From the NCBI GenBank assembly GCA_021443235.1, contig JABUUJ010000023.1, forward strand, positions 43,604 through 55,224: a DNA stretch of 11,621 nucleotides, written 5' to 3'. Below are positions 1 to 5,445 of this stretch, piece after piece (positions within the stretch are counted from its first letter, which is position 1; every line of letters begins with the position of its first letter). Origin of the DNA: Muribaculaceae bacterium. GTDB lineage: Bacteria > Bacteroidota > Bacteroidia > Bacteroidales > Muribaculaceae. The notes below the pieces were generated by a model. The model ran no database searches, was not told the DNA's origin, and was given only the letters and a program-made list of their open reading frames with translations. The position numbers and the translations under genes are program-made.

Positions 1-65
1 TCTTGTAGAAAAGCTGGGGAAACAATGAGGAAATATCAATAAATTTCCACAGCACTTCCACAAGA
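1..65. repeat. Imperfect inverted repeat, possible operon-end hairpin
   Basis: Arms at 1-22 and 44-65 are reverse complements at 18 of 22 positions, around a 21-nt spacer. Read as minus-strand RNA, two of the four mismatches become G-U pairs, so 20 of 22 positions pair. The structure begins 16 nt after the stop codon of the GxxExxY gene, where an operon terminator would be expected. No U-run follows inside the window, so factor-independent termination is not shown. Each arm consists of two 11-bp units of the TTTTCCACA-like family also found at 519-551. It may therefore be a palindromic repeat element rather than, or as well as, a terminator. Confidence 0.5.
42..63. repeat. Two 11-bp TTCCACA-type units downstream of the GxxExxY gene
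   Basis: The units are AATTTCCACAG (42-52) and CACTTCCACAA (53-63). They have the same orientation, the same 11-bp period and the same CACAAGA ending as the array at 519-551 on the other side of the GxxExxY gene. This pair is also the right arm of the hairpin at 1-65. Confidence 0.6.
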
Positions 66-81
66 TAAAAATCACTCCAAA

Positions 82-483
82 CTAAGAGTTCTTCCGTGTG
101 CAGTGTGAGTTGAGCACAGTTTCAATGTCATCTGACCCTATAAAACTGGTGTTGAAATTTACCAAAATGCCACGATGCAGGTTAGATAAACGAAGATAAG
201 TTTGGATTTGTCGATAGTGTACGAGTTTTAATCCCCCTTCTACGGCTTTTAGTTCAACTATAATGCGCTTGTTGACTAAAATGTCTATGCGCAGAGGTGC
301 AGAAACCTCCTTACCCTTATACAAAATCGGAACCTCAACCTGCTTTTCTGGCTTTAATCCCCTTGCAATAAGTTCTGCCATCAAAGCATCCTGATAAACC
401 GACTCAAGCAGCCCAGGTCCAAGTTGCTTAAATACCTCAAAGATTCCTCCCCTTATTATTCCCACTAACTCATTATCATTCAT
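82..483 (-). CDS. GxxExxY family protein (PD-(D/E)XK nuclease-like fold)
   Basis: A 133-residue protein of the GxxExxY family (PDDEXK_3). The signature that names the family is visible as GLLESVY at residues 24-30. A nuclease-like core follows: RID at 65-67, then VELKA at 76-80, which would supply the acidic and lysine residues of a PD-(D/E)XK site, and a HYRQIQTYL segment at 89-97. Length matches the family. Its function is not established; nuclease activity is inferred from the fold alone. It is the last gene of the cluster, 82 bp after ugd, and lies between 11-bp repeat units on both sides. Such genes are often seen inserted in Bacteroidota polysaccharide loci. The ATG at 481-483 is the natural start, giving the usual short N-terminus before the conserved helix. 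It has no obvious metabolic role in glycan synthesis and may be a passenger. Confidence 0.9.
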   Translation of the reverse strand: MNDNELVGIIRGGIFEVFKQLGPGLLESVYQDALMAELIARGLKPEKQVEVPILYKGKEVSAPLRIDILVNKRIIVELKAVEGGLKLVHYRQIQTYLRLSNLHRGILVNFNTSFIGSDDIETVLNSHCTRKNS

Positions 484-518
484 TGATTTTTCTTTTTATT
501 ACATCCTTAAAAATTTTA

Positions 519-551
519 TTTTTCCACAGCTTTTCCACAGTTTTTCCACAA
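519..551. repeat. Three tandem 11-bp TTTTCCACA units between ugd and the GxxExxY gene
   Basis: Three consecutive 11-bp units, TTTTTCCACAG (519-529), CTTTTCCACAG (530-540) and TTTTTCCACAA (541-551), run without phase slippage. Each contains TTTTCCACA, which fits the DnaA-box consensus TTWTNCACA, and the 11-bp period places the sites on nearly the same helix face. The array lies in the 82-bp gap between the ugd stop and the GxxExxY start, so it forms the leader of the latter. The flanking CACAAGA end is shared with 59-65. Confidence 0.75.
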
Positions 552-565
552 GAAAAAAAGGGGAG

Positions 566-1888
566 TTAGTCGCGGCGGAAAATATCGCGGGTGTAAACCT
601 TGTCCTGGACATCGTCGAGGCACGCGTCATAGCGGTTGGCGATGATGGCATGCGACAGCGCCTTGAACCGCGCCAGGTCATTCACCACCTCCGAGCCGAA
701 GAACGTCGACCCCTCCTCAAGCGCCGGCTCATAGATAATCACCTTGGCGCCCTTCGCCTTGATGCGCTTCATGATGCCCTGAATCGAGCTCTGGCGGAAG
801 TTGTCGCTGCCAGTCTTCATCACCAGGCGATACACTCCCACCACCACCTCGCGCTCGCGGCTCGCGTCAAAGTCGCCCTCGGCATAGCTGTAGTAGCCAG
901 CGCGTTGCAGCACGCGGTCGGCGATAAAGTCCTTGCGGGTGCGGTTGCTCTCCACGATGGCAGTCATCATGTTTTGAGGCACGTCGGCATAGTTGGCCAG
1001 CAGCTGCTTGGTGTCCTTGGGCAGACAGTAGCCGCCATAGCCAAACGACGGGTTGTTGTAGTGCGTGCCGATGCGCGGGTCGAGGCCGATGCCCTGTATA
1101 ATAGCCTGCGAGTCAAGACCTTTCACCTCGGCGTAGGTGTCAAGCTCGTTGAAGTAGCTCACGCGCAGCGCAAGGTAGGTGTTGGCAAAAAGCTTCACCG
1201 CCTCGGCCTCCTTCATGCCCATAAACAGCGTGTCGATGTCGGGCTTGAGCGCGCCCTCTTGCAGCAGCGCGGCAAACGTGCGGGCATACTCCTCCATGTG
1301 GTCGCCAGCCAGCGCCCTTATCGCCTCGTTCTCGTCCTCAAAGCCCGGCAACTCGATCACCTTGGGATAGCCCACTATGATGCGCGACGGATACAGGTTG
1401 TCGTACAGCGCCTTGCTCTCGCGCAAAAACTCCGGCGAAAACAGCAAGTGGAAGGAAGCCCCCCGGGGGGCTTCTAAATACTTCTTATATAGGCTCCTGC
1501 AATAACCCACGGGGATTGTCGACTTAATCACCATCACCGCGTCGGGATTAACCTCCATCACAAGGTCAATCACATCCTCAATGTGGTGAGTGTCAAAGAA
1601 ATTGCGCTGCGGGTCATAGTTGGTGGGCGCCGCAATCACCACAAAGTCGGCGTCGCGATAAGCCGCGCGGGCGTCGAGCGTAGCCGTAAGGTTCAGATCC
1701 TTCTCGGCAAAGAATTTCTCGATATATTCATCCTGGATGGGCGACTCGCGGCGGTTGATCTTCTCCACCTTCTCGGCAATCACATCCACAGCGGTCACCT
1801 TGTGGTGCTGCGCCAGCAGCGTGGCAATCGACAGCCCCACATAGCCAGTACCGGCCACCGCCACCTCAATATCCTCAAATTTTCTCAT
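566..1888 (-). CDS. ugd: UDP-glucose/UDP-sugar 6-dehydrogenase
   Basis: A 440-residue NAD-dependent nucleotide-sugar dehydrogenase that makes a UDP-uronic acid, most likely UDP-glucuronate from UDP-glucose, in the cytoplasm. The N-terminal Rossmann fold carries GTGYVG at residues 13-18. FSPEFLRE (150-157), VKLFANTY (231-238) and FNEL (246-249) form the central catalytic and dimer region. FGYGGYCLPKD (282-292) holds the catalytic Cys288. The C-terminal nucleotide-sugar domain is complete to about residue 440, the usual length for the family. Close relatives using GDP-mannose or UDP-N-acetyl sugars cannot be fully excluded. It follows the sugar transferase after a 144-bp repeat-filled gap, so it may be separately expressed. 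The gene is GC-rich. Residues 139-145, just before FSPEF, are encoded by a perfect palindrome and may be a local insertion. Confidence 0.93.
   Translation of the reverse strand: MRKFEDIEVAVAGTGYVGLSIATLLAQHHKVTAVDVIAEKVEKINRRESPIQDEYIEKFFAEKDLNLTATLDARAAYRDADFVVIAAPTNYDPQRNFFDTHHIEDVIDLVMEVNPDAVMVIKSTIPVGYCRSLYKKYLEAPRGASFHLLFSPEFLRESKALYDNLYPSRIIVGYPKVIELPGFEDENEAIRALAGDHMEEYARTFAALLQEGALKPDIDTLFMGMKEAEAVKLFANTYLALRVSYFNELDTYAEVKGLDSQAIIQGIGLDPRIGTHYNNPSFGYGGYCLPKDTKQLLANYADVPQNMMTAIVESNRTRKDFIADRVLQRAGYYSYAEGDFDASREREVVVGVYRLVMKTGSDNFRQSSIQGIMKRIKAKGAKVIIYEPALEEGSTFFGSEVVNDLARFKALSHAIIANRYDACLDDVQDKVYTRDIFRRD
1455..1474. repeat. Perfect 20-bp palindrome inside ugd
   Basis: GAAG, six C, six G, CTTC: a loop-free perfect inverted repeat inside the ugd reading frame. 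On the minus strand it encodes residues 139 to 145 (EAPRGAS), between the helix ending KKY and the conserved FSPEF strand, where the family tolerates length variation. The flanking sequence is intact, so the gene remains in frame. Confidence 0.85.
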
Positions 1889-1889
1889 T

Positions 1890-1966
1890 TGCTAAAGTTT
1901 ATAGTTTATCGTTTAGAGTTTATAGAGTAATGTTTATAGGGTAAAGTTTAAAGTTTAGAGTTTTTT
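1890..1966. repeat. Heptanucleotide tandem array GTTTATA-type in the ugd leader
   Basis: GTTTA begins at 1897, 1904, 1911, 1918, 1932, 1946 and 1953, so every exact copy sits on one 7-bp grid. Degenerate units fill 1890, 1925 and 1939, and 1960 is GTTTTTT. This gives about eleven units with no indel. On the coding strand the unit reads roughly TATAAAC, and the array ends 2 nt upstream of the ugd ATG, so it occupies the ribosome-loading region of the leader. I see no consensus Bacteroidota promoter in it. Confidence 0.8.
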
Positions 1967-1967
1967 T

Positions 1968-2015
1968 CGCATAGGCGCGCAGACGCATAGTCGCATAGCC
2001 GAATTGACGAATTGG
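1968..2015. repeat. Octanucleotide tandem array CGCATAGN / CGAATTGN
   Basis: Six units start at 1968, 1976, 1984, 1992, 2000 and 2008, exactly 8 bp apart: CGCATAGG, CGCGCAGA, CGCATAGT, CGCATAGC, CGAATTGA and CGAATTGG. It directly abuts the heptamer array. Together the two arrays account for nearly all of the 144 bp between the sugar transferase stop and the ugd start. A small imperfect hairpin (ATTGG 2011-2015 with CCAAT 2022-2026) overlaps its left end as transcribed, but no U-run follows, so I do not call a terminator. Confidence 0.7.
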
Positions 2016-2032
2016 GCAAAGCCAATTATGTG

Positions 2033-2686
2033 TTAAATCTTCTCTCCATTATATTGCATGTGCTTGCCCAGCACAGTGCACACAATCATCTTCACGTCGC
2101 TCACAAAATTGTGATGCTCATAGTAATATCTGTTGATGCGCACCTTGTCGGGGTAGATGACCTTGTCGTTATACTCCTCGGCAATATCGTGCGCTGGGCG
2201 CTGATCACCAGCGAGATGACACTGCTCCACATATTCCATTATGATTTCCTCCTCGTTGCGATATTTCAATGTCGCAGGGCCTGTAATACCCGGGCGCAGC
2301 TCCAAAATCACGCGGTCATCGCCTTCAAGCGCATCGGCATAGCCTGGCACATCGGGACGAGGACCCACAAAACTCATTTTGCCCACAAGCACGTCCCATA
2401 ACTCGGGCAACTCATCAATCTTATAGCGGCGCAACATAGCCCCCAACGGCGTGATGCGGTTGTCGCCAGCAATACTCACCGGCGAGCCATCATGCTCGAC
2501 TGCCATCGTGCGGAACTTATGGCAATCAAACATCAGCCCACCCTTCCCCACTCGTCGCTGAACGAAAAACACGGGACCTCCAGGCATTTTTATCTTAATC
2601 ATTATTGCCACAACAAGCAGCAGCGGCCATAGGGCCAACAAGCCAGCAAGCGAGACAATGCGGTCAAATAACCATTTTATAACCAT
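2033..2686 (-). CDS. Initiating sugar-phosphate transferase (bacterial sugar transferase family)
   Basis: A 217-residue monotopic phosphoglycosyl transferase of the PglC/WcaJ core type. It transfers a sugar-1-phosphate from a UDP-sugar to undecaprenyl phosphate on the inner face of the membrane, starting repeat-unit assembly. One hydrophobic segment spans about residues 10-30, broken by a proline, as expected for a re-entrant helix. The family landmarks are in order: QRRVGK (43-48), KFRTM (57-61), the catalytic Asp-Glu pair D91-E92 in IDELPELWDVL, SFVGPRP (105-111) and RPGITG (131-136). It is the short form, without the N-terminal multi-span region of WbaP/WcaJ. It starts 11 nt after the preceding gene and is likely in the same transcript. 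The sugar specificity cannot be read from the sequence. Confidence 0.93.
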   Translation of the reverse strand: MVIKWLFDRIVSLAGLLALWPLLLVVAIMIKIKMPGGPVFFVQRRVGKGGLMFDCHKFRTMAVEHDGSPVSIAGDNRITPLGAMLRRYKIDELPELWDVLVGKMSFVGPRPDVPGYADALEGDDRVILELRPGITGPATLKYRNEEEIIMEYVEQCHLAGDQRPAHDIAEEYNDKVIYPDKVRINRYYYEHHNFVSDVKMIVCTVLGKHMQYNGEKI

Positions 2687-2697
2687 ATATCAATAAT

Positions 2698-3735
2698 TTA
2701 AGGTTTCGGTTTACGATGTAAATAGGACGAATAGGCTATGGTGGTCCACACGCTGCGCCAATAGGGCATAAGCAGATACTCACGGAACCTCCATTTGCGC
2801 ACAAAACCACGACACACGCGACCCAGTTTCATCCACCAGTGGCGCTCGCCATCGCGGTCGTGCGGCGAGAAGATGTCGCGCGCAAACTGCTCCACAGCGC
2901 CCTCTCGCGGCTCGTAGTCAAACTTTACAAGCGACTCCTCCAAGCCAAGCCGTTCAATGGCGAATGCCGTTACTACACGGGCCCACGGCATCACGCCCAA
3001 CTCATAGGCATAGCGACCAAACACCTCCCAGTCGACCTTATCACAGTCGTGTCGCAAGAAAAATATCCAGTCAAAAATGTGGCGCAACGTCACGCCATGG
3101 TTAAGGAAATGACGCTGGGCATGCAACAGCATGAATAGTGCTGTGAACGAAGCGCAAGGCGACAGCAGGTCGGTGCCATCGATGCGCTCGGTGGGGCCTG
3201 CAAGCAACTCCTGCAACACCAACTCAATGCGACGTCCTTGCGGAGAACCAGCAAAACCCGTGAGAAAACGATGGTTCTCAACCGGCACACCACCGAAATC
3301 GGCATGAGAGTGCTTATAGCCATTATCGGTTGTCGCCACATCAAGCTCACCCAAACGTGCATTCACCGCATCAAAATCCTCGCCCGAAAAATGGTCAAGG
3401 TCGCCATACTCGCGGTGATGCGCATTGGGCCACCGGCGAGCATAGTCAACCCCCTTCAGCACAACGCAGCGCAGAGGCAGCAACTGGCGGGCATAGTCGG
3501 CCGACACTTCACGCTTGCGGCGCAACGCGTCCTCAACGGCACGCACATTGCCCCACCACGCCAGCTTCACCTCAACAGGCATCGATGCCGCAAGCACAGC
3601 ATCACGCTCCACGGCCTCCCACACCAGTCCAAGCACGCCCTGCGCCCGAGCCAACGCCATGAGCGCCACCCAGTCAACGCCCACAGGCGCCTCCCCACGC
3701 AGCACCTCCAGCAACCACCCAATTTCCTTAGTCAC
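2698..3735 (-). CDS. Nucleotidyltransferase-fold protein (NTP_transf_5-like)
   Basis: A 345-residue cytoplasmic protein resembling the uncharacterised nucleotidyltransferase family PF14907. The diagnostic pieces are VVLKG at 91-95, followed by REYGDLD at 108-114. D112 and D114 there match the paired metal-binding aspartates of a DNA polymerase beta-type fold. VENHR at 152-156 matches the vExH element seen after the core. The start is a GTG at 3733-3735: the stop of licD overlaps it by 8 nt (GTGACTAA), and the next in-frame Met is at residue 26. The gene is notably GC-rich (row 3481-3540 has 40 G/C of 60). Its substrate is unknown. Lying between LicD and the initiating transferase, it may help modify the glycan or a lipid-linked intermediate, but this is inference. 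Family assignment is by motif only. Confidence 0.75.
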   Translation of the reverse strand: MTKEIGWLLEVLRGEAPVGVDWVALMALARAQGVLGLVWEAVERDAVLAASMPVEVKLAWWGNVRAVEDALRRKREVSADYARQLLPLRCVVLKGVDYARRWPNAHHREYGDLDHFSGEDFDAVNARLGELDVATTDNGYKHSHADFGGVPVENHRFLTGFAGSPQGRRIELVLQELLAGPTERIDGTDLLSPCASFTALFMLLHAQRHFLNHGVTLRHIFDWIFFLRHDCDKVDWEVFGRYAYELGVMPWARVVTAFAIERLGLEESLVKFDYEPREGAVEQFARDIFSPHDRDGERHWWMKLGRVCRGFVRKWRFREYLLMPYWRSVWTTIAYSSYLHRKPKP

Positions 3736-4558
3736 AACTCAAATATTCCCTAAAGTCGCGCTCAGTGTCAAAAATCCAAGCATGCACAGCCGCCTTTTGC
3801 TGCTCGGCCGATGGCAATTTCATGTAGTCGCCATAGCGAGCCGCAAGATAATCCTTAATATAAGCCGAGCCCATCAGCTTTGTGTCCTCAAATGGAATAT
3901 CAATCGGACTTTCAAAGAAATTAGGCTCAAACAGACCTTTGATAAACGACGCTGGAGTAATCCAGTAGCACCACATGAAATCTTTGGTCAGGTGCTCATA
4001 TTTGTAAATACGCTCATAGCACTTTTTCGCCATCCACCTGCAAGGCAGCAACTTAAGCGACCACAACACAATGGCTTGCAATCGAGTCTTGGGCTTCCAG
4101 TTGCGTTGCGACAAGCCATAAAGAGTGACAAACTTCGACTCATAGTAAGTCAATCGCTGCACAAGTCGACTGGAGGGCACCTTGTGCAGTATCATTATAT
4201 CCACATAGATGCCGTGGTGCATGTCCTTGCGGTCCTTGAAATTCGGCTCAATGAGCGTCGTGCCATTCATTCGCACTTTGGCATATTCAAGATAGTCGGG
4301 CGTCGTGCGCCACTCCTGAAGCACAAACACATCTTGCGTCAACGAGTTAAATGCCAGCACAAATTTCTCATACTCGCGTGGAGTCATGAAAATGTCAAGG
4401 TCGTCGTCCCACGGAATAAAACCACCATGACGTATCGCCCCCAAGGCGGTGCCACCCATAATATAATAAACAATGCCGTTGTCGCGACAAACCTTGTCAA
4501 TGAACTTCATCACCTCAAGGATTTTGTCCTGAACATCCCTCACCGTCTGATTATTCAT
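3728..4558 (-). CDS. LicD family phosphotransferase
   Basis: A 276-residue LicD-family protein. Members transfer a phospho-substituent (phosphocholine in pneumococcus and Haemophilus, other groups elsewhere) from a CDP-activated donor to a surface glycan. The signature is complete: GGTALGAIRHGGFIPWDDDLDI spans residues 35-56, with W50, D51-D53 and D55 forming the polymerase beta-like metal site. A conserved-looking YVDI follows in the 120s. No signal peptide is visible, so it should act in the cytoplasm before flipping. Its ATG overlaps the preceding stop as ATGA (4555-4558), and its own stop overlaps the next start, so translation is probably coupled. A cytidylyltransferase two genes upstream is the natural donor source. 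Whether the group is glycerol phosphate, choline, ethanolamine or ribitol phosphate cannot be told from the sequence. Confidence 0.88.
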   Translation of the reverse strand: MNNQTVRDVQDKILEVMKFIDKVCRDNGIVYYIMGGTALGAIRHGGFIPWDDDLDIFMTPREYEKFVLAFNSLTQDVFVLQEWRTTPDYLEYAKVRMNGTTLIEPNFKDRKDMHHGIYVDIMILHKVPSSRLVQRLTYYESKFVTLYGLSQRNWKPKTRLQAIVLWSLKLLPCRWMAKKCYERIYKYEHLTKDFMWCYWITPASFIKGLFEPNFFESPIDIPFEDTKLMGSAYIKDYLAARYGDYMKLPSAEQQKAAVHAWIFDTERDFREYLSCD

Positions 4559-5004
4559 ATCTTTTTGGCTAAAAAGTAGAATTTATTGAGAAGCGTTTCA
4601 ACCCCTGGCACATTGCGTAATACCCGAACCACAGCCCGCACCACCTTGAAAAAGTAGATGCGTGCATAAATCCTCGCGGCGCTACTTTCCCAGCGATGTG
4701 GATGCGTGCTGATAACGAGCGACACACCTTTGTCAATTTCCTTTTTTAGGTTGTCAAACGAACCAATCCTTACGTTCTTCACATCAGGAAGAAGGTCGTT
4801 GGTCTCGGGTTCGGTGATAATATTCCAGCAATATCCAGCATCCGAAATATATCGGTAGTCCTGCATAATATGCTGGCTGTAGTCAACAACCATATCCACC
4901 AGGTGGCTAAAACGAGCCGAGAGCGACTCGGCGGCAGTGCAAGTGTGCACACCGCACTCTTGCAAGTATTTGCACAGGCTTTCCCAGTTTTTATAGAAAA
5001 ACAT
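4555..5004 (-). CDS. Short ORF resembling the C-terminal part of a polysaccharide deacetylase-like protein; possibly 5'-truncated
   Basis: A 149-residue protein that I can place only tentatively. RYISDAGYCW (51-60) and ISTHPHRW (98-105) resemble the late D(T/S)GxxW and THPxRW elements of NodB-like polysaccharide deacetylases found in glycan clusters. A basic amphipathic tail follows, as in those proteins. The N-terminal metal-binding domain, with its HxD-type motifs, is missing, so the expected length would be about twice this. The frame stays open for 21 codons above the ATG (to 5067, inside the cytidylyltransferase gene), and those codons (LIAKAV just before the Met) look compatible with the family helix. 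A 5' truncation is therefore plausible. If it is a remnant, deacetylase activity is unlikely. Its stop still couples to licD by ATGA. It could instead be an intact small protein of unknown function. Confidence 0.5.
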   Translation of the reverse strand: MFFYKNWESLCKYLQECGVHTCTAAESLSARFSHLVDMVVDYSQHIMQDYRYISDAGYCWNIITEPETNDLLPDVKNVRIGSFDNLKKEIDKGVSLVISTHPHRWESSAARIYARIYFFKVVRAVVRVLRNVPGVETLLNKFYFLAKKI

Positions 5005-5021
5005 ATCTACTGCTTTGGCTA

Positions 5022-5441
5022 TCAGCGTTGCTCTATTTTTTTGCGAAGCATTGACGACGACACGCCATCAGTATAGTCAAGGTAAACGACCTCACAGCCC
5101 ACTTGGGCAAACTCCTGTTCATACTGGTTCCAAGCATCAGAGCCCTTCCAGTCCGAACCAACAAACACCGCATCGGCGCCAAGCTCCTTTACTGCTCGCA
5201 ACTTATCCATATCGGCCTGCATCACCACGCGGTCGACATATCTTACCGACTCGATAATCGCAACACGATCGTGCTCATTAATCACGGGATATTTGTGCTT
5301 ACGGCTATGGCACAACTCGTCGGTGCTCACACCCACGATGAGCGTCTCGCACTGCTCCTTGGCGCGGCGCAAGATGTTTAGATGCCCAATGTGAAACATG
5401 TCGAACACCCCAGTAGTATAGCCTATCTTGTATTTCTTCAT
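5022..5441 (-). CDS. Cytidylyltransferase (TagD/glycerol-3-phosphate cytidylyltransferase-like)
   Basis: A 139-residue HIGH-superfamily nucleotidyltransferase that activates a phospho-alcohol with CTP. YTTGVFDMFHIGH at residues 8-20 contains the HxGH site (H17, H20). GSDWKG (95-100) matches the family GDDWKG. YTDGVSSS (123-130) replaces the RTEGIST signature, so the usual arginine is a tyrosine. Size fits TagD-type enzymes, which make CDP-glycerol. CDP-ethanolamine or CDP-choline enzymes share this fold, so the product is uncertain. I chose the ATG at 5439-5441 because the protein then starts just before the first strand, with a 4-nt gap to the previous stop; an ATG at 5486 would add 15 unlike residues inside the upstream gene. 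With LicD nearby it suggests phospho-decoration of the glycan. Confidence 0.85.
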   Translation of the reverse strand: MKKYKIGYTTGVFDMFHIGHLNILRRAKEQCETLIVGVSTDELCHSRKHKYPVINEHDRVAIIESVRYVDRVVMQADMDKLRAVKELGADAVFVGSDWKGSDAWNQYEQEFAQVGCEVVYLDYTDGVSSSMLRKKIEQR

Positions 5442-5445
5442 AAAT

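Noticed and set aside
519..551. Replication origin suggested by three DnaA-box-like sites
   Set aside because: There is no dnaA or replication gene nearby and no clear unwinding region, and the units recur in both orientations around one gene, which fits a repeat family better.
42..551. CRISPR-like array
   Set aside because: The units are 11 bp and contiguous with no spacers, and no cas gene is present.
650..1477. 275-codon open frame on the plus strand opposite ugd
   Set aside because: It is antisense to a clearly conserved dehydrogenase in GC-rich DNA, has a His/Leu/Arg/Val-rich composition with no recognisable domain, and is explained by codon bias of the real gene.
1889..2032. Invertible promoter or a standard Bacteroidota promoter before ugd
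   Set aside because: I found no paired inverted repeats flanking a promoter-like core, no recombinase gene, and no convincing TAnnTTTG element; tandem arrays explain the sequence.
3515..4579. 354-codon open frame on the plus strand opposite licD and the NTP_transf_5-like gene
   Set aside because: It is antisense to two supported genes, crosses their junction, and its product is low-complexity Ser/Thr/Arg-rich at the start with no family resemblance.
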